From contig KN880506.1 of the NCBI GenBank assembly GCA_000934385.1, positions 44,359-108,358 of the forward strand: 64,000 bases of DNA, given 5' to 3'. Below the pieces are notes generated by a model, which was not told the DNA's origin, ran no database searches, and saw only the letters and a list, made by a program, of their open reading frames with translations. This stretch comes from Cylindrobasidium torrendii FP15055 ss-10. Its lineage: Eukaryota; Basidiomycota; Agaricomycetes; Agaricales; Physalacriaceae. The translations under genes were made by a program, and so were the position numbers. Positions 48,147-57,775 of this stretch are shown in pieces (the stretch's first letter is position 1; each line of letters begins with the position of its first letter).

Positions 48147-49922
48147 TCAATCAACAAGGGACTTGAGGTTACTTTCAGCGGGAGCAGGCCCATCGTCCAT
48201 ATGAGTATCCTCGCTGGGAGGCTGAGATGTACTAGTATCGGGAACGGGCTGGGCACCTTCCCAAGCTGCAATCACCCCGGGAACGATTTCCGAAGTATCC
48301 CAAGGCATTTCGCCATACCTCCACCATAGCATCGGCGAGCGGTCATATCTGTCTCGTCCCGAGTGCGCACTATCCATCTCCGCCTCCATGACAGCCATGG
48401 CATTCTCGAGATCCTTGTCCTGAAGGACAATCCACCCTGCTACCTCTGCAGGTGGCTCCAGTGATGCCGCCGTCTTGCGCAGATGACGGTAGTACGATTG
48501 CCGACGTTCTTCAAGATACTTGGCAAAGTCAAAGGAACCGGGCGTGTTGTCATTGTATATGGCACGCAAGACTGCTACTCCGAAGAGGTGAGCTTTCCAG
48601 AATAGATCAGGAGTGAGTCGGCAACGGTGGAAATGGTTTATGATCGTGCTGGTGTCGAAGGCGGAGCGCGGAGACACCACGAGTCGATGAAGAAGCGGTA
48701 CGGCATCGGCATTATATGCCTGCAACTTGAAGTCGCCGCGCTGCTCGCGGTAATCGTTGGCCAAGGAAAACTGCTCGACTAGGAGCGACGGGTCGAGGCA
48801 GCAAGCAGCAAATACTCGCCGAAAGTTATCATCCATGACCGCGTCAGGTTCTCGAGCCGATCGACCTTGAAGTAGGACAGGGCGTATTGCCTCGAATATA
48901 GCACCGCCGAGTGCCAGTGAAGAAGGTACTCGCATCGAACAATCTGCAGCCCATCCAAGGCGGTGGCCAGACGAGCCGGGGGGGTGGTATGCAATAGCGC
49001 GGAGCGATGCCAGGTATAGGGAAATTGGCGATCCGTCACCATTCTGCGGGAACATGAGAGGGAGATGGCTCTGGCAGCCGCGGAGGTCGCGAATGGTCTT
49101 TATGTAGCCCGGGTATCCCTTCTCGTTGAATTCCTCCTCCAAGATGCGGGGTTGGGTGTCGGCAAACTCTAGGACGAAGGCTGCCATTGGATCGTACAGG
49201 AAGGGGGCGACCCTACGGTAGAGCTTGGCCAAGAGGAGCAGGCTGGAACGCTCGTATGCCCCAACCGTGGAGTTTGCATGCTCCGTGGCGCCGTTCATGG
49301 CCAACAAGGCCTCGCGTAAGTCGTGCGGCCAACCAAAGCGGAATGAGGAGTTGACCACTCCTTCTTCCCAGACGCGGTCGCCTCCGGCTATGTTTCGATG
49401 TGCGGGAGTGGAAACGGGGTGGTCTGCATTGTACACGCTGACACCAGAGGGTACCGACACGAAGACCACTTTGGGGTATGCGAGAGCGTGTCCAAAGGTG
49501 GGGGATCGTATCTTTTCTCCGTCGACAATGGTGGATGGAATCTTGTCCTCTTCGAAGGGATAGGCGCCCTGTGCATGGGGCGTGTCCGCAAATTCCGCAT
49601 ACGTGGACGGGTCTGTGTTAGTCGGTGGTGCGGCGATGAAGAAGGGATCCAATTCGGTACGTATGCCCATGTCGATGGGTCCCGCGGACTCCATGAGATC
49701 GAGACGAGTCGTGGCAGCAAGACTTTCGTACGGCTCGACCTCGAGAGTTGACTCGTGCGAAAGGCGTAGCCATTTTTCGAAAGGGACAAATCCGGTGGTG
49801 AAGTCGAATGCAGTTGGCTGTGGGTCCAAATGCGCGCGTTGCAGGCGGTTGTTTACTTGGGCGCTCTGCTCCTCGCTTGAGGAAGGGAACTTGTGATACG
49901 GCGGGTTTCTACCCGTGGTCAA
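48147..49922 (-). CDS. retrotransposon ORF3, function unknown
   Basis: Uninterrupted 591-codon frame between pol and the 3' LTR, on the element's sense strand. The protein has no signal peptide, no hydrophobic membrane segment and no protease, RT or integrase motif. The middle part looks globular (LLLLAKLYRRVAPFLYDP, YPGYIKTIRDLRGCQSHLP, WAADCSMRVPSSLALGG, FRRVFAACCLDPSLL), and the C-terminus is acidic and Pro-rich. The position is where some gypsy elements carry an envelope gene, but the sequence does not look like a membrane protein. I do not recognise a family. It could be a captured host gene or an element-encoded accessory protein. No start signal other than its own ATG is evident, so how it is translated is unclear. 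Confidence 0.75.
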   Translation of the reverse strand: MTTGRNPPYHKFPSSSEEQSAQVNNRLQRAHLDPQPTAFDFTTGFVPFEKWLRLSHESTLEVEPYESLAATTRLDLMESAGPIDMGIRTELDPFFIAAPPTNTDPSTYAEFADTPHAQGAYPFEEDKIPSTIVDGEKIRSPTFGHALAYPKVVFVSVPSGVSVYNADHPVSTPAHRNIAGGDRVWEEGVVNSSFRFGWPHDLREALLAMNGATEHANSTVGAYERSSLLLLAKLYRRVAPFLYDPMAAFVLEFADTQPRILEEEFNEKGYPGYIKTIRDLRGCQSHLPLMFPQNGDGSPISLYLASLRAIAYHPPGSSGHRLGWAADCSMRVPSSLALGGAIFEAIRPVLLQGRSAREPDAVMDDNFRRVFAACCLDPSLLVEQFSLANDYREQRGDFKLQAYNADAVPLLHRLVVSPRSAFDTSTIINHFHRCRLTPDLFWKAHLFGVAVLRAIYNDNTPGSFDFAKYLEERRQSYYRHLRKTAASLEPPAEVAGWIVLQDKDLENAMAVMEAEMDSAHSGRDRYDRSPMLWWRYGEMPWDTSEIVPGVIAAWEGAQPVPDTSTSQPPSEDTHMDDGPAPAESNLKSLVD

Positions 49923-50167
49923 ATTCCCACGCTTCCCTATTAGTGCATATTCAGTACCGTGCTAATCATAACAATTTGTGTTTTCATACCGCCCTCGGGA
50001 CGCCCCCCCCTACCAGCGGGAGTTCCAACCGCGATAAATCCAGACATTTACTCGGAGTGTACGCAGTGAAAGAGCAATGGTATGCAGCGCGCACCAACTA
50101 CCCATAGCCTGGCACTTATATCAAGGACTGAAAACATCCGGCATCCAATTTCAAATTTTTTTTCTCC
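49923..50167. other. spacer between pol and ORF3
   Basis: About 245 bp inside the element without a frame. It could hold a splice acceptor or internal promoter for ORF3, but I see no clear one. Confidence 0.4.
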
Positions 50168-53100
50168 TCACGCGCGATGCGCCTCATCTTTACTGAGCTG
50201 GCGTGTAAATTTAACACCCTGCAATGCCAAATAAGTATCCAAAGCCTCCAAGTCGCGTACTGTCGTTAGAGGTTCCCATTCAACGTCTCCGTCAGCCCAA
50301 TGCACTCTGAATTCAAGAGCGGTATCAACCCATCGGTGTGCAGATATCTCATCAACGTACACCTCCTCGCCAGGTTGCGCACCGAAATCATAGGGTCCTG
50401 GAACGCGCCGACTCGGAAACAAGACATCATCATTGGGGACGTACCGCCTGAGAACGCTAATGTGAAATGTGGAATGGAGGTTGCGCTCTTTTAGACTAGG
50501 AGGCAGCTCCAACGTGTAAGTACTGGTCTCCCGGTCGGATTTCAGAACTCTATACGGGCCCACAAACTTGGGCACGAGCTTGCGTGCCCTACCTTTGGGC
50601 AGGGAAAGGTTCTTTGTCGACAAATAAACCAAGCTATCATCCGATATGTCCAGATCGGGACGTCTCTTTGTGTTTGCGTAATGGGTCTGGAATACCCGAC
50701 TGGCAATGATCGCATCGTGTGCTGAGGCCAAATTCTCCAACGCTTGACGTGCAAATGAGCGAATTCCGGGTGATACACGTACCCCCCTTGGAAATTCCCG
50801 TATCATCCGGGGCATATAACCACCATTGAGTTCAAACGGCGCGTATCGCATGCTAGATGATACACTTGAGTTAATTGCAAACTCAGTCATGTCCAGTCGA
50901 GCCAGCCAGTCCTTTTGGCTTGGCAACAACTCAGTCCGTAGGATTTGTACAACATTACGATTCATTCTTTCTGTTGCACCGTCTGTCTGAGGATGAAAGG
51001 AAGTAGACATCAGCAGTCGACTACCCATGATACGGTGCAACTCGCGCCACCAGCGCGAGGTGAATTTGGAGTCTCTGTCACTGACAATAGACTCCGGAAG
51101 ACCATGCAGTCGCACAATCTCGTGACGGTATATCCACGACAGGTCAGTTGCCTTCATCGTAGTGTTGACGGGAATCAAATGAACCATGCTTGTCATACGG
51201 TCAATAATCACCCAGAGGTAATTCTTTCCATCGACCTCGGGAAACGGCCCAACAAAATCGTGTGAAATCGCGGCCCATGGCTGTGTGGGGACGGGTAGGG
51301 TGTGTAGCAACCCAGGAGTGCGCTCATTAGACACTTTGGCACGCAGACAAAACTCGCAACTCATACAGAACTTGTCCGTGTCCTTGTGAACCTTCGGCCA
51401 CCAGTAGAAACGACGTAAATATTCCGATGTGCGCTGGGCGCCATAATGTCCCACAATCCTATGAGCTTCCTCAATCACCGCACCCCGGATAGAGCGTGAA
51501 CCCAACTTCCCTTTTGGGATGCCTATCACGACCCGGCCATTGTTCTGTGTATACGAAATTAACCCATCGTCACACACCTCAAACTGCTTGTATGCTTTTG
51601 GCGATGCAAGTATCTTAGAAAATAACTCATCACCAGCATACGAAGCTATGATAGCGTCCCGCATAACATCGCCCGGTGTGAGAACTTCCAAGGCTCCGTT
51701 TTCATGCTCAAGCATGTCTTCGATTGTGATGTCGGTGCCCTGCCAAGACGCAAGTGTAGAACCACCCCAGTCCACTGACTCGGTATGTTCATCGCGCTGT
51801 CCGTCTGCCAATTCCGCTGCTTCTATATCCCGCATTTCTGCGCGCTCCTGCAAGCGCTTGCTGCGCCGTGCATTCTCGGCCCGCATAGCGCGCACTTCCA
51901 CTGCTCGTGTTCTCCACTCGTGGGCACGATCTGTAGGCATCTCCTCGCCTGAGGGATCCAGTCTCGCGTCCGCACGCACATAATCCTCAACTCCGTGGAC
52001 TTCATCCGGGGAGTCAAACTCATAATAACGGGATAAGCAATCAGCTACCTTATTGTCCTCACCTTTCACATATGTGATGTCGAAATCAAAGCGTGACATA
52101 TACTCCATCCAACGCCACTGCCGGGGCGTTAGATTCTTCTGCGAATGGAAGAATTCCAGGGCCTTATGGTCCGTTACTACGTGTAATGTAGTGCCCCCAA
52201 GTTTGTCTTCCCACTTGACCAAGGCCTCCAATATAGCCAAGGTCTCGCGCTCGTGAACTGCGTAGTGATGCTGTGCACTCGAGAACTTCTTACTCATAAA
52301 TCCCGCAGGCCGACAAGTATTCCACGACGGGCCCTGTCCCAGCATAGCACCAACGCCTGTCTGAGAGGCGTCGCAAATGAGCCAAATGCCGTTGTCTGTA
52401 TTGTTACGGTCAATTGGTTGTAAAACAGGCACCTTACAGCATATATGCTTGATCATTTCGAAGCATCGCTCATGTATAGGCCGCCATACAAACGTACGGC
52501 CATTACGACCGATCTCCAGCAGCGGACTTGTATACGAGGTAACATCTGGGAGGAAGGCGGCAACATAATTCACTAATCCTACAAAACGCTGGACATCTTG
52601 ATGTGTCCTAGGACGCCGCCAACCACGAATCCGAGCCATCTTATCCATGTCTGCGTGCAATCCCTTCTCATCAGTGTAGTGACCCAAGCACTCAACACGG
52701 CTTGCGTAAAGGTCACATTTTGAACGCTTCATATACAACTTCTGCTCTTGCAGTCGCCCAAGTACCACTCCAAGATGTGCTTCGTGCTCAGCTATCGAGT
52801 TAGAGAACACAAAGATATCATCAAGATACACATGTACATAGACACCAATAATATCACGAAAAATGGCTGTCATTAGCCTCTGAAAAGTAGCGGGTGCATT
52901 GCAATCACCCTGCTGCATAACCTGACTGAATAGAACACCTGTAACCGTCTGGAACGCGGTTTTTGGTATGTCCCGCGCTATTATACGGACTTGTTCATAC
53001 GCATCCGATAAATCAATCTTAGATACGTACTTAGCCCTTGCGACATCATCGCGTATGATATCCATATCAGGTAGAGGTGTCACATCCCGAACCGTGTTCT

Positions 53101-54217
53101 CATTTCGTTGTCGAAGATCAACTACTGTGCGCAATCGCCCATCCTTCTTCCTCACACAGAGGAGCGGCGCTGCTTGTGTCATCATACCGGCGGGCGCATT
53201 CTTCCACCATTCAGCACGAAGGTAACGCTCGGACTTCACTCGCAACTCGTCGCGCAATGCCTCTGGGCATCGAGGCGCGTAGTATGAATACCGCTTACTC
53301 TCCTCGACCAAATTAATCTCGTGGTTGACCTCTCGTTCAGGTGGCATATTCTCCGGAACACCGGACATCATATCCTCAAACTCTGTATACCAACGCTCTC
53401 GCAAGCGTGGTATATCCGCTTCCGTCAATGAGGCCTCTCCTGGCCCCGCTTGTGTGTTGGCCTTGACCTTAAATCGCGAACCGCTACTTGTGTGATAGTT
53501 CCTTTCCGTATTGGCGGCCACGGTTTCCGCAATGCCTCGCAAATCTCCTTCAAAATCCCAAGCCGACTGCACGGTCATTTTTCGTACAGACACCCCTCCA
53601 AGCCGAGATAGCCGCTCTCTAGGGAAAGGGAACGGTCCTATAGTGTCCTTCTCGCTACCATACAGCGAGTCGAATATGGAATTCGCCGCCGCCAACGAAG
53701 AGGTAGTTTCTGGCGCTTCCGGATACTCCTCTAATTCACCGCCGCGGTAGAACATAGCGTACTCCGTTGCTGCTGCGCATAGATGTACATACTCATCTGG
53801 CAGCGCCGAATTAAAAACCTTTTCGATTCCCGGAACCCGTGGAATTCGCTTGGAGAACCGGCCAATAGGTCCGAATCCTTGGCCCTCAGCCTCATCCTCC
53901 AGAAAGCTCATAGCCTCCTCCACCTCGCTCGGTGTTGGCCTGGGACTAGTGCTTTCCTCGCCGGCCATACCTGGAGACTCATCCTCAACTTGAGGCGAAT
54001 CCGACTTCGTTTCATATTCCGCATTGTCTTCCTTATTAGGAAGTCCTGTTTCCGGGCCATCATTATGTCCATTCATGTACCGCATATAATCTTCTTGATC
54101 CATCAATAAAGGCCCATCTGCCGCAATTACGCCTCCAACATCGGTGTATGTTTCTGCGACATCTTCTATTGAAACTCGATGGCCCTGCTCGCGCAGTATA
54201 GGTTCGACCGAGCGTAG
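50168..54217 (-). CDS. retrotransposon pol: reverse transcriptase, RNase H, integrase, chromodomain
   Basis: Open frame from the codon after the gag UGA to the stop at 50168; the first usable ATG-context codons are near 54106, giving about 1,312 codons from there. In order (numbered from 54106): RT with KIDLSDAYEQVRI and VHVYLDDIFVF (catalytic DD about residue 427), RNase H with LICDASQTGVG and HERETLAILEAL plus TDHKALEF, integrase zinc site (HRIVGHYG ... CMSCEFC), DDE core (HDFVGPF, SIVSDRDSKF, HPQTDGATER), and a C-terminal chromodomain (VDEISAHRWVDTALEFRVHW, then WEPLTTV). This places the element with the chromoviruses of the Ty3/gypsy group. No frameshift or stop interrupts it. Confidence 0.95.
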   Translation of the reverse strand, partial: LRSVEPILREQGHRVSIEDVAETYTDVGGVIAADGPLLMDQEDYMRYMNGHNDGPETGLPNKEDNAEYETKSDSPQVEDESPGMAGEESTSPRPTPSEVEEAMSFLEDEAEGQGFGPIGRFSKRIPRVPGIEKVFNSALPDEYVHLCAAATEYAMFYRGGELEEYPEAPETTSSLAAANSIFDSLYGSEKDTIGPFPFPRERLSRLGGVSVRKMTVQSAWDFEGDLRGIAETVAANTERNYHTSSGSRFKVKANTQAGPGEASLTEADIPRLRERWYTEFEDMMSGVPENMPPEREVNHEINLVEESKRYSYYAPRCPEALRDELRVKSERYLRAEWWKNAPAGMMTQAAPLLCVRKKDGRLRTVVDLRQRNENTVRDVTPLPDMDIIRDDVARAKYVSKIDLSDAYEQVRIIARDIPKTAFQTVTGVLFSQVMQQGDCNAPATFQRLMTAIFRDIIGVYVHVYLDDIFVFSNSIAEHEAHLGVVLGRLQEQKLYMKRSKCDLYASRVECLGHYTDEKGLHADMDKMARIRGWRRPRTHQDVQRFVGLVNYVAAFLPDVTSYTSPLLEIGRNGRTFVWRPIHERCFEMIKHICCKVPVLQPIDRNNTDNGIWLICDASQTGVGAMLGQGPSWNTCRPAGFMSKKFSSAQHHYAVHERETLAILEALVKWEDKLGGTTLHVVTDHKALEFFHSQKNLTPRQWRWMEYMSRFDFDITYVKGEDNKVADCLSRYYEFDSPDEVHGVEDYVRADARLDPSGEEMPTDRAHEWRTRAVEVRAMRAENARRSKRLQERAEMRDIEAAELADGQRDEHTESVDWGGSTLASWQGTDITIEDMLEHENGALEVLTPGDVMRDAIIASYAGDELFSKILASPKAYKQFEVCDDGLISYTQNNGRVVIGIPKGKLGSRSIRGAVIEEAHRIVGHYGAQRTSEYLRRFYWWPKVHKDTDKFCMSCEFCLRAKVSNERTPGLLHTLPVPTQPWAAISHDFVGPFPEVDGKNYLWVIIDRMTSMVHLIPVNTTMKATDLSWIYRHEIVRLHGLPESIVSDRDSKFTSRWWRELHRIMGSRLLMSTSFHPQTDGATERMNRNVVQILRTELLPSQKDWLARLDMTEFAINSSVSSSMRYAPFELNGGYMPRMIREFPRGVRVSPGIRSFARQALENLASAHDAIIASRVFQTHYANTKRRPDLDISDDSLVYLSTKNLSLPKGRARKLVPKFVGPYRVLKSDRETSTYTLELPPSLKERNLHSTFHISVLRRYVPNDDVLFPSRRVPGPYDFGAQPGEEVYVDEISAHRWVDTALEFRVHWADGDVEWEPLTTVRDLEALDTYLALQGVKFTRQLSKDEAHRA

Positions 54218-54220
54218 TCA
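54215..54220 (-). promoter_or_regulatory. gag-pol stop codon UGA in CUA context, probable readthrough site
   Basis: Element-sense ACG TGA CTA CGC: the gag frame ends in UGA, and pol continues in the same frame with no other stop. UGA followed by CUA is a known leaky context in several viral and cellular genes. The alternative is a 66-bp in-frame intron (donor gtgtgtcaac, acceptor tttcaatag) that would remove the stop. Confidence 0.6.
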
Positions 54221-57200
54221 CGTTGACACACGCTCGGCTGCACGCTCCTTCGGCGACTTGGCATCCCCACGACGAACACGATGGCGTTGGACATTCTCGT
54301 CCGGGAGAACAATAGCATCAATAGTAATGTCCCCAATCCGCACACATCTGTCCTCAAAGTCAAGGATAACCTTATGTTCTATCATGAACGGGGATCCTAT
54401 GAGCATATCGAACCTGTCCAAGTTGATGACATCCATATATTCACGATTGGTACATGAGGGCAACTCAACATCCACCATTGCCCCATGCGAGATCATAGAC
54501 TTACTGTTCATTGTTCCCAAGAACAATGGAACCTCTCGCCTCAATTTCTTCACATCCAGTTGCGCAATAGAAGAGTACGCCGGGCTGACAGCGCTGGTGG
54601 TACTACCGCTATCCCACAATGTCAGGGCTGCACAATCGTCGCGGCCTTTTAGCTTAGTATACGTGATTAAACATTGTTTGTCCTCGGCGCGTATCTCAGG
54701 GCGGTCGATGGTACCAGAGACATATAGAGGCATCTTTCTCCCACCTTTGCCCTTTACGACAAGCTCGTGAGCATCACCGGCCACTGTCATGGCCGAGACT
54801 TGTGCTTGTCCCTTGGGAGTCGAGTCAACGTTGCTCTCTTCATCGTAAGGCTCCATGGAGCGCATAGCTCGCACCTGCACTGCACTGGACTCAGACCGAT
54901 TACTGTCCGAGTCCGAGAATGACTCCTCATTGTCGCCATACTCGAATGACTCGGTAGCCGGGTTGTAATACACAACATTGGAAAGGCTGTTAGCCTGGGA
55001 CGTGTCCGAGGATGTCCCTGACCCGCCTTCCTCAGCATCGTGCTCTTGGCCCATTGCGCGCACCTTCACCCCTGCCTTTGCTGGCGTAGTAACTGTCTCC
55101 GGGCATCCAGGATGGCCTGCGAAGAATCCTATTGCATTACAGTTGCGGCATCGGATGGGCTGGTCTCTTCCGTTTTGCTTACCATCCTGAGGACGTCCGG
55201 GCTTTGCGTCGTTATTAACACCTGTTCTGCGCACATTGTCCTGAGGTCGTGGGTTTGTAGTTTTGGGTTCGCCTCGGTCCGGAGCCTTGTGCTCTTGAGT
55301 CGCGTTGCTCGTAGCTCCCGCCTCCGGTATCTTGGCGGGCCTTGGGCGTCGAGAATCCCAATTCGCAGCATTAGTTGACTTGTTCGACATATACGCTTTC
55401 ATATGATTGTTGATCCCGCCCATGTGCTCCAGGTTGTAGAAGAATTGCTCCGCCTCGACAGCAGCAGCCAGGATAGACTCAAGGTCATCAAGGACAAGGT
55501 CCACCTTTTCTTCCAGCATCCGAGTGACCACCCGGCTGGGGAGGCCACGCACAAACTTCTGGCGAACATCACTCAGCGTAGGGCGTCGCGCCAGGAGATT
55601 AGCGGTGTTCTTAAGTCGGTCATGATACCTCTGGACGGTGTCATCTGACTTCCACTCAAACGACTCCCATGCGCGATAGGTATCATGGATGGTAGCTGGC
55701 TGCGTGAAGCGAAAGTACAGCCCTACAATAATATCCTCTGAAGTCCAATCCTGAGGGTTAGCGTCGTGGGCCATGACGTGAGCGTTCAGCCAATCTTCCG
55801 CCTCATTCCTTAGAGATGAGCAGAATTGTAGCTTGCGCTCATCATCGTGGTCCGGTCCCGTCAGGTGAAGGGAGCGCAAATGTATTCCAAGTTTACGAGT
55901 AAAGTCCTCTAGCTGGGAATAATGTGCGTTGCCTGAGTAGGTAGGCGCCTTGATATCCATCTTCGCCGGTTTAGCATCCCGAGGAACTCGCAGGGGGGTG
56001 TCGACCTGCTGTCGCCATACTGAGCGCAGTCGATCCGCCAATTCCATCGAAAGCTGGTTGCGTAGAGCGCTCGCGCCGCTCCCAGGAGTTCGCGACCTAG
56101 CCACTGTCATCTGCGAGAAATGTGAGCTTGCTCGTGCGACTCGGCGGTTAGCCTCATACCGGTCACCATCCGACTGTTCTGCATCGTCGTCGGAAGGTCC
56201 ATTCCCACCGCCATTGTTCCCGCCTCCATCTCCAGGGTCACCTCCGCCACCGCCGTGGCCAGCAGGCTGGGAGGACTGGCGCCAGGTAGGTGTGGTACGT
56301 CGGCGCGATCCTTGTTGGCGTGGAATGGTTGGTGGCCGTAATCCTTGGGGGAGGGTATCGGGCGGTGGATTTGTGACCGCACTTCGTTGTTCGAGGTCTC
56401 CGTGTCGAAACCCGGGTCGTAGAGAAACCTGGAGGTCTGGGGACACACCGTACGCTGTCTCTTGCCATTGTCCATTGCGTACCATGATGTATATAACTCG
56501 GTTATCTGCAATGCGCACATCCGGGAGTAGATTCTCACGCTGGCCAAGTCGATACTTCAAATTGATGCTGTTTTGTGTCAGCCTCATGATGTCGGAGCGT
56601 CCAACGGAATAGGACGAACCGCTACGCCTACTTGGCTGTGATGATGACCTGGTCTGTTCGTCCGTCTCATTGCTCTCGGAGTCCGCATCTCCTTCGTGGT
56701 CGGACCCGCTAGGAGGACCGCTCCCACCGTCGCCTCCCGCAGGCATTGGTCCTGCCGCTTCTCGTCGTCCAGTCCCGCGCGGCGTCATGTCATCGCTATG
56801 GATGGTGGGGAGTGGGGTGACCAAGTTTCGAGGCGCTGGGGGTGGCGGAATAGGTACTGCACCGAGGTTGCTCTGTTGAATCCACTGTCCGAAGGTGTTC
56901 CCTAAATGAGGCATCATCTGGGACCAAAAGTCAACGGGCGGCGGCGGCATCCAAGGGCCAGGAGGATACAGTCCTGGCTGCGTGTAATACATTTGGGGAG
57001 GGGGTAGAGGTACGGGCGGTGCAACATACGGTTGATGGTTCACATACGGCGAGTTCATCATTGGTGGCTGGTTATTATGCCAGTCAATGTTTCCTTGTAC
57101 TTGGAAAGTAGGATCCGGGTGCCGAAAGGGCGACGAGAATGGGCTTGGGTACCGTGGGGCCGTGTACTGCACTGGGGGCGCCGTGTTAGTCAGACCTGGT

Positions 57201-57505
57201 ACAGGACCGAAATTCGAAGGTGCACCAAAGGACAGTGGTGACGGTGTCCGTGAGTCTACATGACTTGGGGAACCTGGCATCTGCGCATCGGTACCAATAT
57301 CCGCATTGTCGCGTGTTCGATCGGCGTCAATTTTCACCGGTAACGCGTCGCCAGACGTCGTCTCAGCAGAACCCGCCAGTCGATGGCCTGAGTCTACCGC
57401 AACATTGTCCGCAACCCGTTGTGGGTTCCTGTCCGCTGAGGACGAAGCCGCGGTCACAATTCGCGATCCGCTGGCACCGCCCGAGGTCACTGTTGTCGTG
57501 GACAT
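54218..57505 (-). CDS. retrotransposon gag and aspartic protease
   Basis: Open frame of 1,095 codons ending in UGA. The first 500 residues are disordered (Pro-, Gly- and Ser-rich, with the polyproline segment VAPPVPLPPPQM). The Gag core follows (about 515-690: TYSGNAHYSQLEDFTRKLG, RKLQFCSSLRNEAEDWLNAH, FRFTQPATIHDTYRAWESFEW). A zinc-knuckle-like motif at about 778-793 reads CRNCNAIGFFAGHPGC, which is C-x2-C-x8-H-x2-C, not the usual C-x2-C-x4-H-x4-C. The protease active site is LWDSGSTTSAVSP at about residue 965. The long disordered N-terminus is unusual for Gag. Confidence 0.9.
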   Translation of the reverse strand: MSTTTVTSGGASGSRIVTAASSSADRNPQRVADNVAVDSGHRLAGSAETTSGDALPVKIDADRTRDNADIGTDAQMPGSPSHVDSRTPSPLSFGAPSNFGPVPGLTNTAPPVQYTAPRYPSPFSSPFRHPDPTFQVQGNIDWHNNQPPMMNSPYVNHQPYVAPPVPLPPPQMYYTQPGLYPPGPWMPPPPVDFWSQMMPHLGNTFGQWIQQSNLGAVPIPPPPAPRNLVTPLPTIHSDDMTPRGTGRREAAGPMPAGGDGGSGPPSGSDHEGDADSESNETDEQTRSSSQPSRRSGSSYSVGRSDIMRLTQNSINLKYRLGQRENLLPDVRIADNRVIYIMVRNGQWQETAYGVSPDLQVSLRPGFRHGDLEQRSAVTNPPPDTLPQGLRPPTIPRQQGSRRRTTPTWRQSSQPAGHGGGGGDPGDGGGNNGGGNGPSDDDAEQSDGDRYEANRRVARASSHFSQMTVARSRTPGSGASALRNQLSMELADRLRSVWRQQVDTPLRVPRDAKPAKMDIKAPTYSGNAHYSQLEDFTRKLGIHLRSLHLTGPDHDDERKLQFCSSLRNEAEDWLNAHVMAHDANPQDWTSEDIIVGLYFRFTQPATIHDTYRAWESFEWKSDDTVQRYHDRLKNTANLLARRPTLSDVRQKFVRGLPSRVVTRMLEEKVDLVLDDLESILAAAVEAEQFFYNLEHMGGINNHMKAYMSNKSTNAANWDSRRPRPAKIPEAGATSNATQEHKAPDRGEPKTTNPRPQDNVRRTGVNNDAKPGRPQDGKQNGRDQPIRCRNCNAIGFFAGHPGCPETVTTPAKAGVKVRAMGQEHDAEEGGSGTSSDTSQANSLSNVVYYNPATESFEYGDNEESFSDSDSNRSESSAVQVRAMRSMEPYDEESNVDSTPKGQAQVSAMTVAGDAHELVVKGKGGRKMPLYVSGTIDRPEIRAEDKQCLITYTKLKGRDDCAALTLWDSGSTTSAVSPAYSSIAQLDVKKLRREVPLFLGTMNSKSMISHGAMVDVELPSCTNREYMDVINLDRFDMLIGSPFMIEHKVILDFEDRCVRIGDITIDAIVLPDENVQRHRVRRGDAKSPKERAAERVST

Positions 57506-57589
57506 ACCGCGACAGAGACCGCAAAAAAAATTTTGGTTTAGTGTTTGTTGTTGGTAGAAGTCGAATCTCGTTGAAAAGATTCAAAAAAG
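57506..57589 (-). other. 5' leader of the element; no standard primer-binding site
   Basis: 84 bp between the 5' LTR and the gag ATG. Immediately after the LTR the sense strand reads CTTTTTTGAATC, which lacks the TGG expected of a tRNA primer-binding site. The segment CTACCAAC in the leader is complementary to GTTGGTAG inside the LTR. Confidence 0.5.
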
Positions 57590-57770
57590 TGTAAAAGACT
57601 CTCTTCGCACCCAAGACAGAATCTCGAATCAATCGTATTCGGAGATACTACCAACGGGTGAACTAGAAAGTAAAAGACTAACGTCTAAAGAACGTGATCT
57701 ACTGGATATAAGTAGTGATTAAGTAAGTGAGTGATGTGGCGGTGGCGAAGCCATCGACGAATCCCTTACA
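57590..57770 (-). repeat. 5' LTR (181 bp)
   Basis: Identical in my reading to 47844..48024. It should carry the element's promoter in its element-sense U3. Confidence 0.93.
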
Positions 57771-57775
57771 ATTGC
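57771..57775. repeat. target site duplication, right
   Basis: ATTGC directly after the LTR, matching 47839..47843. Confidence 0.9.

Larger units (their letters stand above)
47844..57770 (-). mobile_element. Ty3/gypsy chromodomain LTR retrotransposon, full length
   Basis: Complete 9,927-bp element inserted in a TPR-CHAT gene and transcribed in the same direction as that gene. It has two 181-bp LTRs that I read as identical (TG...CA ends), a 5-bp target duplication, a purine tract next to the 3' LTR (48025..48033), an open gag-protease frame, an in-frame UGA, pol with reverse transcriptase, RNase H, integrase and chromodomain, and a further 591-codon ORF after pol. Identical LTRs and open frames mean a recent insertion and possibly an active copy. 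LTRs are short for the element's length. Confidence 0.95.

Noticed and set aside
48147..49922. Envelope protein for the retrotransposon
   Set aside because: Position fits but there is no signal peptide, membrane helix or cleavage site, so I call it an unknown ORF.
57540..57575. Plus-strand TGGTAGAAGTCGAATCTCG as a tRNA primer-binding site
   Set aside because: It has the right look but is on the wrong strand for an element whose genes and purine tract are all on the minus strand.
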